The notes under the pieces were generated by a model, which was not told the DNA's origin, ran no database searches, and saw nothing but the letters and a program-made list of their open reading frames with translations. A DNA stretch of 64,000 bases from Pyrenophora tritici-repentis. Lineage: Eukaryota > Ascomycota > Dothideomycetes > Pleosporales > Pleosporaceae. Within the stretch, counting starts at the first letter, position 1, and every line of letters begins with the position of its first letter. Made by a program: the position numbers and the translations under genes. The DNA lies in the NCBI RefSeq assembly GCF_003171515.1, contig NC_089393.1, positions 2,294,001 through 2,358,000 of the forward strand, read 5' to 3'. Below are positions 1 through 10,693 of this stretch, one piece after another.

Positions 1-76
1 GCGAAGTTGTGCCCGCGTTTCGTTTACCAAACAACATCATAGCGGTGCCCGCGACAAGCACAGTGCACCATCATCG

Positions 77-101
77 ACGCGTCAATCACAGCAATACGCG
101 C
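77..101 (+). promoter_or_regulatory. MCB-type boxes in front of mif2
   Basis: A perfect MluI cell-cycle box ACGCGT lies at 77-82 and a second ACGCG core at 96-100, 30-60 bp upstream of the mif2 start. MBF binds such sites to drive G1/S transcription in fungi. Use here is inferred from position and gene function. Confidence 0.4.
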
Positions 102-132
102 ACCCGTCTTTTCTCAACCGAACCGTTCAACC

Positions 133-3058
133 ATGGCGCCTCCCAAGAAACGCGAGAATCGCGAAAATAATTTCTATAATATTGGTGTTCAGGGAAGGTG
201 CGCAATCCATAGGATTTTGTTTGTGTTTGCGCAAAGTTAACATTGCACAGGAAGACTGGCATCACACTTGCAGACAAAGGGGTATACGACGAACATGGCC
301 TTGAACCAATATCGGGCATCTTCTCGTCGCCCGAAAGGTCGCCACCCAAGCGTGGGGGGAACGCGACAGGTTCAGAGTCGATGGAAATTCAAGAGAGTAT
401 GTTTTGATTGAAGCACTTGCGCAATTCCTACCGTCCAGCCGATTATGCGCTGACATGCGCGACAGGTTCTATCCCAGAACTCGCTACGTCCCACCAGATT
501 TTGCGCAACAACCGTACACACCTCCCTCCGCCGCGGGCGCGATCGCCTATGAAGACTGCGCTTGGATCCTCGCCGCGACGACAATCATCCATGGCACCGA
601 GGGGGAGCTCTGCTGCTCCCTCTAGTCCTGTGCGCGCTGCGTCGCATCCCATTGCCCGACGGCTTGACTTTGAACAGGATGAATCTAGTCTGCAAGAAAC
701 GCCGGCGCTAAGTGGATCAGGTGCGCGACGCGGAAAGCGTACAGACGTGTACGATATACCCGAAGATGAGGGCTCACCACTTCCAGAACAAAGCGCGGTG
801 TTTGAGGAAAGCGTCGTCCAGGAGGAAATCACAGCAAACGAAGCGTCAGTAGCAGCCGTGAAAGAGAGCTTTGTCGCGCAGATCGGAGAAGACTCAATAA
901 ACGAAGCCGAGGAGGTCGAAGACTTGGTGGACCAAGAAGAGTCGGAGATTGTGCCAGAACCTGTAAAGGAGCCCGCTAAGAGGGGTAGGAAGCGCAAAAG
1001 CGATGCCGTGAATATCTCAGAGGAAGAGCAGGCAGTAGTAGAGCAGCCGCGGAAACGTGGTCGTCCCCCTGGAGCGAAAGCAACAGCATCAGCATCAGAG
1101 AAGACGGGCAAGAAGAGCGCACCTGCAGCTGCTCAGCGACGACGGTCACAGCGCGTATCCGACATTAGCGAACCTGACCCCAGTATTGTCGAAGCCCCCG
1201 TCGATGACTCCATAGACCAATCCGAGCAGATAGAAGAAGCACCCGTCGCACCAAAACGCCGAGGACGGCCGCCGCGAGTACAACCGGACGCCGAGGAGGA
1301 ACATACTGCGACAGCAAAACCAGCAAAAAATGACTCTTCCAAGGGAAATGCAGAGGCGGCGGCTTTCAAGAAGCCCATAAAACCTGTGGGCAGGCCTAAA
1401 GCAAACGCAGAACCTAAGAGCAAACCCGCGAGTGCGGAGCCAAAGCCAAAGCCAGCTCCAAAACCAGCGCCAAAGCCGAAGGAGAAGTCAAAAGAGAAGA
1501 CTCCACAAGCAGACGCTGATGATGTTGGCAAGCTTGTGGATGTATACGGCAATCCTCTTAGCAAAAAGGACCTCGATCAGATGTCTACTACTTCAGCTGG
1601 ATCACGATTCGGACGCGGTCGACATTTGTCTGTTTTCCGCGAGATGGATCCAGATAATGTTGCTCGCGTGGGACGCACTGGCAGGCACCGCGTTGCGCCC
1701 ATTGATTTCTGGAAGAATGACCATATTTCATACGACGTGGACGGTAGCATGACTTCCATCGTCAAGAGCCAGGAAGTAGAAGAAAGCCGGAAGCGTAGCA
1801 AAAAGTCTAGCTCAAAGGGTAAGAAGAAGGCACTCACTGTCGTTGAGGAAGAAGAGATTGAACTCGACCCCTGGGAGCAAGAAGAAGGTGCTCTTGTGGG
1901 CAACTATAGGGGCTTTGATGCTGCGACGGAGGTTCCATCGAATGAAATCATTGAAGATAGTAAGTTGCACTATAAATGTCACAAACTTGTCTTTGGCTAA
2001 CTGGTTCACAGCGATTGCATGGGCCGAAAAGGGCATTCAACCCCGAGATGTTGGGGATGGCGGCTTCAAATTCGCAAAGATTGGTTCTAGTGGTTCCTTC
2101 TTCAACTGGGGACTGATTGAACTGGGCCCCGACCAGATGAAGCGTACCAAGAACTCACGATACATGCATATGGTCTTCAATGTACAATCAGGTACAGTAG
2201 AAGTCCGCATGCATGAAAATGAATTCACGGTTCACAAGCAGGGCGTCTGGCAAGTTCCTCGAGGTATGTCAAAGCATTCCCTTTTCTTCCCTTCAAAGTT
2301 TTCATATCCTGTTTCTTTCCATTCCGCACATACATCTTTCAGCCCTCATTTCCCACTCCCGCTTCCTGCGCCTCCATCGGCTGTGTACGACGATGACTAC
2401 TCTCATCTTGGACGCACGTCGGGATAGTGCATGTGTTCACGACATGCGGCGTGGTACATCCAACAACCGTCGCACAGCCTCGGGGCCCGTGACAATAGCG
2501 AGACCAGGGCAAGCGAGCTTTGCGCCAAGCGAGCGAGGCCCCGATTCTCGTCACCTGGCATACTGAGTGGGCGGCTGCGTGCTGCTGCTGTGCTACAAAT
2601 ATCCGACGCTATTTTACCTGCAATTTTCAAATTAGCCGACGGAACACAAGACAGCCGTTTGGCGCGCTGTCTGGCCTCGGCGGCTACGGCGCAAACAACA
2701 CCACCGCGTCTTTTCCTTTACCCCGGTTTTATTTTCTCCGTACCACCATCACGTTATGTCTATCATATTACACCAAGACAGCACGTGGGATGCGCCTGGC
2801 GCGCCTTGGGCTTTACCTTGGGCATCGTTTTCTTCCCCCTTGCCCTTTTTCTGCTAGTCGTGAACGTCACCAGGGACCACTTGGTCTACTGCAGTGTCAT
2901 CTTTTCTTGATCATCACATGGGAAGAGAGGAGAACTAACGCGGTCCGTCTTATGCAGGGAACACGTATAGTATCAAGAATATCGGTAGCGGCACGGCTCG
3001 CATTTTCTTTGCTCAGGCTAGGGAACTGCATGTTCAGGAGGAAGATGAGGAGGAATAA
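133..3058 (+). CDS. mif2: Inner kinetochore protein CENP-C / Mif2
   Basis: CENP-C homologue that anchors the kinetochore to CENP-A nucleosomes. Exons as read: 133-197, 251-396, 466-1959, 2012-2263, 2958-3058, giving 685 aa with every junction in frame. The start is MAPPKKRENRENNFYNIG followed by a GRKTGI segment, typical of the conserved Mif2 N-terminus. The middle is acidic and low-complexity with several AT-hook-like cores (KRGRPP, RRGRPP, VGRPK). The CENP-C motif that touches the nucleosome is visible as GRTGRHRVAPIDFWKNDHIS in exon 3. Exon 4 encodes the cupin dimerisation domain (FFNWGLIEL, MVFNVQSGTVEV, VHKQGVWQVPRG) and exon 5 its last strands (GNTYSIKNIGSGTARIFFAQ). Anomaly: the intron inside the cupin domain is 694 nt, over ten times the other introns of this gene. 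Family assignment is secure; the exact exon 1 and exon 2 borders are inferred from splice signals. Confidence 0.9.
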
Positions 3059-4738
3059 GGTGGGGCGAATTGTATGGTGATGACGAGGGAGTGGGAAAGT
3101 GGGGGTTTTTTTTTAGTTTGGGGCAGGAGGGGTAAGAGCGGCTCTGTCTGAAATGACAAGTTTACTGCTGGCTGGCTGGCTTCCTTCTTTGACATGAATA
3201 GGAGAATGGCAGGGTGTGTGTGTGTGTTGTTTATTACAGCCGCGAAGCAATCGTTCACTACCTAACCGATTCAAAATCCACCAGTATCCAAACCAAACCC
3301 CTTCTTTCCCCTTTACCCAACTCGTCGGATTGATTCGAAACCCCCGTTGTCACCCACCCCCCTCTCACCTAAGCAATGGTTCGCGCAGAACAGTCCTCGT
3401 TCCTTGTTCCTTATCCACGCTTGTTTTCGCGCTCAGGTGGGGTACATATCATCAGGGAGTGGGGCACTATTGACAGGCTAGCTTGTGCTTAGCTGTCTCT
3501 TAGTCTCTGTTTTGTCTTGTAACCATACGTTCGCGTTGTTCGCTTTTTAAATTAAACCATCATTCCGCAATTTGTTTAGTCTGCAGGACTAGAGTGGAGA
3601 ATGTTGGTACTGTACATACGTTATGGGGGTATAGGTGAGTGAGGTTATTAGTTTGGAGGTTGCCGCGGGTGCCACGGTAGCCGGAGAGGGCGGGGGATGC
3701 GGCTGTTGAGGTTGGAATGGAAGAGGTTGGGTAGTTAGCAGGCGCGGTATGCGAGGGATGCGCTGGGCCGTGGGTAGCCGTGTTGGTGGATATGTAGTGT
3801 CTGGTTTGATCTGGTCTGATTGGCTTGCAGTTGGCTGATATTTGGTTAGGATTGAGGAGGTTATGGATAACAGGTAGGACGATGGTATAGCAGATGGATA
3901 TCGAAATACGACATGGATACTAAGAAATTTCTATGGCTTGATTTTGTTCTTTGCGCGTGATTGTTTCTCGCCATCTTACGTGTTTGCTATGGTAGTTAGA
4001 TACCATACAAGGTACGATCAGACTTGTCAGGACATTGAAAGATTTTATCATCTTACTACAACACTCCCTGTGCGTTCGTAGGATATGTTGATTTATGTAG
4101 AGGTAGCATAGAAAAGAAGGATAGGATAAGAGGGAAGAGTAAAGGGGAAGATATGATGTAAGAAGACGATGAGTCAAGAGGTCAATATTCCTGCCGTATG
4201 TATAATGTGGGAGGTAATAGTATCAGACGGTCGATGTCGAATACACACAATGATGAGTATATATTGTATACTATCTTTTGTTTTCTAGGACGAACCACAT
4301 GATAGCATAGCATCTCATAGCAGTAGGCCTACACATTCATCCCAAGCGGAGAGTGCATATCGTGAATTCAATGACAAATTTAGTCAGAGAGAGAAGACGT
4401 GTATACACATGTCTGCTACGACCCAGAAGATCTTCAAGATGTAAAAGCAAATATGTTCAAATTCTCACCTCACCGTCCCTCACTACATGATGTCTATGCG
4501 AGCGCGTCTAACTCGCTTACCTTTGTACAACATTCGCTTACAACATCAGTGTAACCTCACCACTCACCTCGCCTCGATTTGCATCTTGCGTCAACAAGAC
4601 TTTGGTATCACAGCATCTCCCGTCTCCACAAGCGAGTGGCGGTATTTTGCTTTTGCGGACAGGAACCAGTAAAACATGCAGACGCAGAAAACGGTCAATT
4701 ATATCGTGTACATACGCGCGAGAGGAAAGGGGAAAGAT

Positions 4739-4750
4739 GGGGGGGGGGGG
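4739..4750 (+). repeat. Poly-G run (12 G)
   Basis: Twelve consecutive G between AGAT and CGAGG. A homopolymer this long is prone to length errors in sequencing and could contribute to G-quadruplex formation. Confidence 0.8.
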
Positions 4751-5252
4751 CGAGGCAGTGATCCCGTTCCTACTGCACTGCAGCAAGGAATCAAGGATCG
4801 GGGAAGCACAGCTCCAGTACGTACGTCACGCGTTGGAACAAATAAAGGGGGGTTGGGATTTGGTGTGGTACACAAACATGCCTCTCCCCTGTGTACCTTG
4901 TCAAGACGGTGTGGAAGTGGCGTTTTTGGTGGCGTGGTTTTGTTGTACGACTCAGACACATTTTAGCTACGCTTCCTTGACTCAACGACTAGATTAAAGC
5001 GAAAACATTCGGATTCGCATGTAGATCGATTTCCGCGTGAGGGCAGTGGGCAGAACGGGATCTGCGTGGTTCGGTTTGTGATGGATGGGGCGATGCGAGG
5101 TTGCAGGGAGCGGTGTGGATTGCTGTGTTGGATCGTAGATTTGTCTTGCATCCCTGGTCCTTGGGTCGAGGCTGAGGGTGATTATGGGATGGTATTGTGG
5201 GCTATACTTGATCCATGGAGTCATTACGAGATGGGTAGAGGGACATGCTAGA

Positions 5253-5439
5253 GCGGTGTGAAGCGGTGTAAGGACGTTGGTGTTGGTCGACGACATGCCG
5301 GCAGTCTGCGTCCTTCTCCACCCAACGGCGACGATCTAGATGGCGCGCGTGGATCATCCGGTACCGAGTTTCTACTAGAAGATGGTTCAAGAATATTGCA
5401 TGTTAATCAAAGGCGTTCCTGGCGGTGTGAAGCGGTGTA
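5253..5439 (+). repeat. Exact 18-bp direct repeat pair
   Basis: GCGGTGTGAAGCGGTGTA occurs at 5253-5270 and again at 5422-5439, 169 bp apart in the same orientation. Each copy also contains GCGGTGT twice. No flanking target duplication or terminal inverted repeat was found, so the origin is unclear. Confidence 0.7.
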
Positions 5440-8400
5440 TACCCTGTATTGTTCCTGGAGTGTGTCGCATGTCGACGTCCGGTGAAGATGGATACCCACC
5501 ACCGATCTCACAAGGCGCGGGTTTACGACTAGAGAGACTTTGCTAATAAAATAAACGAGTCGGCCGGTATCAATCAAAGTTTCTGGAAGGCGGGTTAGGT
5601 TGTGTAACAGGTTCGCGTGGCGTCTGTCTTCTTTGTGTCGCGCGATGGCGTCGGTGACACCGCTTCTCTGCAACACTGACATGAGAGAGGCTCTTGTTGA
5701 GGTCCCCATGGTACCCGCTGACGTCGAAACAATCTCTTTTCTGCTCCACTGCATCGCAAACGAAACATCCGACTCGACTTGCCGTCTATGTCAGACAGTG
5801 TCATGTTTAGTCTATCGTGGCTTTCATCTCATGGAGTCGCTCAAGGACTGCGTACGGGTCCGGCTTGGAGTTTGAGGCCTCCCGTCGTCAGGTCCACGCT
5901 GGGCCGTCTCAGCATCACGGGGGATAAACCTTATGCTCCTACCCGCTTTTTACTACAGTACAGACTCTAGCACATGGACTTGACGTCTACGGTGAGATGC
6001 GGCGATGCTTCGTGTTTGAGGCATTGATGATTCATGATTCGTAAGATTTGAGAATTGGGAAGGTTCGGCGCTTTAGCGGTAATTCCCTTTTGTTCCGATG
6101 AACTGGTATGAACTACTGGACCGGCACCAACCTTCTTGCGCTATTCCTAGTGCTGCAATCTTGACATCGAACACCCAATTCTGGGTTTCGGATGAAAAAT
6201 TTCGGACCAAACTCACTGGAGGGCTATTATGCGGTCGTAATGCACTGCGCAATTCTTTTGTCAATGCAGGAGGAGGTGGTGGGGCTGAGAGGTCTGGCAG
6301 GCGGCCCCGCAAGCGTTGGCTGGCTGGTATGAGCTGATTTTGCTTGCTTTTGGTTTGTGAAAAAGCAGCACACTGCAGCGCATGGCTGATGCAAATAAGA
6401 GTTCCTGTCGTGTTCCACGGCTATTCGGTCTCGTCTCAACACCGCAAGGCCCGGATGCTGATGACTGCATGTGCGCTACGGAAAGTATGGGGTGATGGAG
6501 GTTCATTTCCATTTCTTCAAACCGGTCCATTGCAGATGATCAAACGGTGGCCGGCCAAATCTGCCCAGCACAAAGCCGAAATTGGTAGACTGCTTCAGGT
6601 GCCGGCCAGATGGAGTCGCAAACCTGTGGGCAGGAACGCATCATGATCCATGGTTCATGGCCGGCGTAGGTGGTTGGTCCACATGTCATAGAACGGTTTT
6701 GCCTTGCCCTTGTCGTGTTTCGGCCCAAGGCAGCGATCCCGGGCGATCAGAAGGGAAGGGAGTCCCAGGCTCGGATTAGATTGGGGGGAAGGGCAAGCGA
6801 CGGCGATTAATTAAATGGAAAAAGGAGACGGCAGCCCGGGACCTTCTCAGGCTCGTACGAGGCGGAAGGGCTGAAAAGGTTTGCAGCAGGCATGGGACGG
6901 GCTTGTTGGGTGGAACAGGGAAGGGTGGACGGTGTGTCAAGTGAAAGGGTGTCGTCATGTACATGATTCGCGTTTGGCGAACAGGTGGGAAATTCGATGA
7001 TGCCGGTTCGGGAAGGCTTCTCGAAGCAGGATCGTCGCAGCGAAAAGGACCAGACGGCACAAGAACTGTCTGGGTGTAGTCATGCACAAAACAGGCGCTT
7101 TCTTTTACGTCTGACAATGCGCGCCGTGCACACAGGGCGGCTCGGGTGTTTGGACATGTTTGCAGTTCGGATCATGCGAACACCATTGATGCAACCCAGG
7201 GAAAAACTAAGGCAAAGGCGGGCGAATGGCGCCGAGGCGACTGTCGTCGCATGTCCCATGGTCGCCGTCTTCCGCGACGGTTCTGGTCAGGTTTGCATGG
7301 CAAGTGTCTGCCTTATTCGCCAGGTTCTTGACTTTGTCCGGCCTGGGTTTGTCCATGCCGGCATGATGGGCAATCTACCTGAGTGCCGTGGCGTGTAGTT
7401 AATTGTCCGTCGCGAACGGCGGGTGTGTATGTACGGCGAGAGAGTTTGTCATTGGAACCTACCGAGTGGAGCCCTGCAGGCGACCTTCTAGAACGATGAT
7501 GGAAGGCTGACAAAATCAATTTAGGGAGATTTGGGCGTGTAGGCTAGACTGTTTCAAACCCGTTCACGAGGGTGTGGGACGTGCATGTGCTGCATCTTCA
7601 GCCTTGTGCCGTCAGTGGTGCGGGAACGGAACGGAAGGTCAGGAAAAAAAATTAATGTCGGATTGACTTTTGTCGGCCAAACTATGACAAGTAACTAGAA
7701 CTAGACGATGGGAGGGGGATAACAAGGACGAGGCGGCTGCATGGTAACAAAAAGGAAAAGCTGTCTCAGTATCGATAAGCCCTACCGTCCACGACTCACA
7801 CAGGCTGACACTCTCAAACCATGCCGGTCCGTCATGCCAATCCTGCCGTCTGGCGGTGCTTTTGCGGGGCTGAACACCCTCATTCCTGCAAACCGATGAC
7901 ACGCACCGAGCCCAGCCCCAAAATAGTCTTTCTAGCCATGCAAGGACAGCGAACCGTTCCAGGCAGGTTCATGCAGCCCACGCTTTTGCTCGTCACATCC
8001 AATCGCAGCCAAGTGAGGCTACAAGGCTGTGCTAGTGGGGACCGTGAACAACGCACTCTACACCCTCTTGAACGAGCAGCTTGCCCCAAAATTCCCGACC
8101 TAATCCTTTCGCCACGAGCGGTGACAGCGCAGCGCTCCGGGCTCTGAGAGTCGGCCACGTAGACGTCGTTTGACCGACTTTGAGACGGCAACCGTGGGCT
8201 ACGTCATCAGACGATGATCTGGGGTAGATGAGTCTTGTCTTGCTGGGGAGGCGGTGGGAATTTGCTGTTCACCGCCACGCCAACCTTGAAATTGGAGCAG
8301 GGAAGGCTTGCCTTGTGATGCTGGACGTGTTCACTGTTGAGAAATGCTTTTATTGTAGAGTTTGCGAGCAGCTGTCGGGTGATTAGAGAGTAAAAGTAGG

Positions 8401-9097
8401 CCTCGGCGTGAAAACTTGGTCGTATTCTATGCCATGGTTCAAGTCTGTGGCACTGCCATGCTGGCTTGCAGTTGCAGAGTGTGTGTAGCAGGGTGTAGGT
8501 GGCGCTGCTGCTCGGTGCGCGCTTGATGCAAAAATTCTTCTTCTATGGGTATGCTGGTGTGTTGGAGCATCTACTAGCTGGTTTGACCTAGGACATGAGG
8601 AAAAAGCAATGACTGATGTACTATGATAGGTATTCCCGCCCACGCTATGCTAATGTTGAGATGGTAAAGAGGTAATGAAACGCTACGGTAAATGCACAAT
8701 CATGACCACATCAGAAAGCGTGTGACTTGAGAGTAACAGGAAAAGGACAAATGCAAGTCTAGAAAGAACAAAGACAGACGCTATGATGCTTTGCGATGCG
8801 ACAAATGCCAAAGAGATGATATCAAAGCAAAATATACAACCAACCCACGCTAAATGCCACAATCATGACCGCGCAAAACGGAAACCTCCGTTGTATGCCA
8901 TGCGTGCCTGAGCTGGTCCCCAATCTAAGCGTTGTGGTGTTGCCATACGCCTAACCACCTGTTGTGCGCCTAAGCCCCAGGGTATACCCACGCTCATTAC
9001 GGTTCCTGCCCGAATGTATGCACCCAAAATCTACCCATCCAACCTCTACAAAAAAGGGAAATCGTTGCGTGATGATACCGTTTCGTTTGAAATGTCT

Positions 9098-10693
9098 CTA
9101 TACGACCGTTGGTGCCGAGCGCTCGTATGGCGTGGCCTGTTGGGGCGGCGAAGGCACTGTTCGCTCGGCTTCGTCAGGCTCCCGTTTCATGCTCTTGATG
9201 CTTCCCGTCGCACTGCGTTGTGACATGCGGTCTGGGCTCCTCATGTCATGGCATCTAGAATCCGGTTCCGACCGGGGCGGGCCTGCAGCCTCTTCATCCC
9301 GCCGCCTTTGCTGGTACGCCTCCAAGTAGCTCGGACCCTCGTGCTCTCTCTTGACACCCTGCATGCCAGGTACAGGCGCTGTCCGAGCCCCGCTCACCAA
9401 GTCATCTTCCGACTGTGGGAGAATCTGAGGGAGCGGTTGGCCAAGCTGGGGAGGAACGCTTGCTCGTGATCGGGGGTCCGCGCGTCTACGACTGAATGAG
9501 CTGTTTCTCCTCCGTCCTGCACTGGAACCACTGTCTGTGCGGTGGTGGTAGCTATGCATCGGGCCCTGAGGCATCGGTGGAGGAACCTGATGGAGCTGCG
9601 GTGGCATCGGCGGCGGGTTTGGCATTATTTGAGCAGCATTTGCAGGTGTAAAGCCATGCGGAGCAGCAGCAGGAATTACAGGCACTTGCGACGGTGAGCT
9701 CATGCCTGTGCCCGTTGCAGATGGGTGAAGCTGAAACACCGGCGCATTGGCGCGTGCGCTCATCTCCTGCTCTCCCAGCTGCCAGTGCATCGACTCGGCC
9801 GATCTCCAGGGAATACCCATCTCAGTAGCAACCTTCTGCCACATTTGGTCCTTGAATCTATTGCGCATGTTAGCATTGCTTTAGGTAACCGGTGAGAGAT
9901 GCGTCGCATGCGCGTGGGGTTGGAGGGGGAGGGGGGGCGGAAGTAGTTGACCACCAAAGAATGAGGCAGAGACGACGACCAAATTGAGTCGGGCTGGCTA
10001 TCATCCAGTGTTGTCTGATTGTACATACCGAGCGTAGAGTCTTGCAAGCTTGTTCTTCTTCTCTTCGTCCCAAATGGCGCGCTTCTCGAGGTAATTTTGG
10101 TATCGCAGACGGCACGAGATGGAGCTCCTTCCAGGTAGGCGTTTCGCAATGTCGTCCCACTTCATTCCCTGACCCCGCAGTTCAATCGTCAGATTGTCCT
10201 CTTCTGGCGTCCATTTGGACTGTTTCTTGGCTGGAGATTCATCTGGGAGCGGTGTCTGGGAAGCTTGTCGTTTCAGTGTCGATGGGGGAGAGCCATTGGT
10301 TCCAGGTGGGGCGTGGTGGCTCGGTGCTGGTCCATGTGGGCCGGCGTAGAGGGCACGGAACTGTGGTAGAGTAGCTGGGTCAGGTCGTCGTTGGAGTTCA
10401 GAGATGGCGGGCAAGACAGGTCCTCCTAGCATTGATCCGGGTCCTTGGGGAGCTGATGTGGGCGCCTGGGCGTAGCCCGACATTTGTCCATAGGGTTGAG
10501 GTACCGCATACGGCGGCGAGCCAGCGTAGGCAGGCGATGCTCTTTGCGCTGGGGATTGCGTGTATGCCGAGGGCGCAGTCGTATATCCCCTGGTTGCACC
10601 TGTCGAGTGAGAGGCATTTGAGACGGAGCTCTTCTTGCTCGCTGGTGACTCTGAGCCCCGAGCGCGAGGCTCGAGGAGGAGATTGATATCCAC
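9098..10693 (-). CDS. Myb/SANT-domain DNA-binding protein
   Basis: Putative nuclear transcription regulator of 474 aa. Two exons: 10029-10693 and 9098-9857, with a 171-nt intron (9858-10028) inside the DNA-binding region. The N-terminus (MDINLLLEP) and first about 145 residues are rich in P, A, S, Q and Y, as in disordered regulator tails. A Myb/SANT repeat follows (KWTPEEDNLTIELRGQGMKW, then AKRLPGRSSISCRLRYQNYL), and a second helical segment continues across the intron (KDQMWQKVATEMGIPWRSAE). The C-terminal half is low-complexity (PPMPPQLHQVPPPMP, SAGRRRNSSFSRRRADPRSR). It differs from FlbD, whose Myb repeats begin near residue 10. I know of no characterised orthologue with this arrangement, so no symbol is given. 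The start is chosen because MDI...LL begins the only long frame and is a common start in this class. Confidence 0.85.

Larger units (their letters stand above)
3059..9097. other. 6-kb stretch without a supported gene
   Basis: Downstream of mif2 (+) and downstream of the Myb gene (-), so it holds both 3' ends. I see only short, discontinuous frames with no recognisable domain or consistent splice pattern. Contents noted: a GT microsatellite near 3213-3226, a run of 12 G at 4739-4750, an exact 18-bp direct repeat at 5253-5270 and 5422-5439, and an imperfect repeat of about 18 bp near 8690 and 8850. No tRNA-like box pair was recognised. Non-coding RNA or long UTRs are possible but cannot be shown from sequence alone. 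Confidence 0.6.

Noticed and set aside
443..1111. 222-codon minus frame antisense to mif2
   Set aside because: Lies opposite the low-complexity coding exon of mif2; its composition mirrors the acidic/basic codons of the real frame and it shows no domain.
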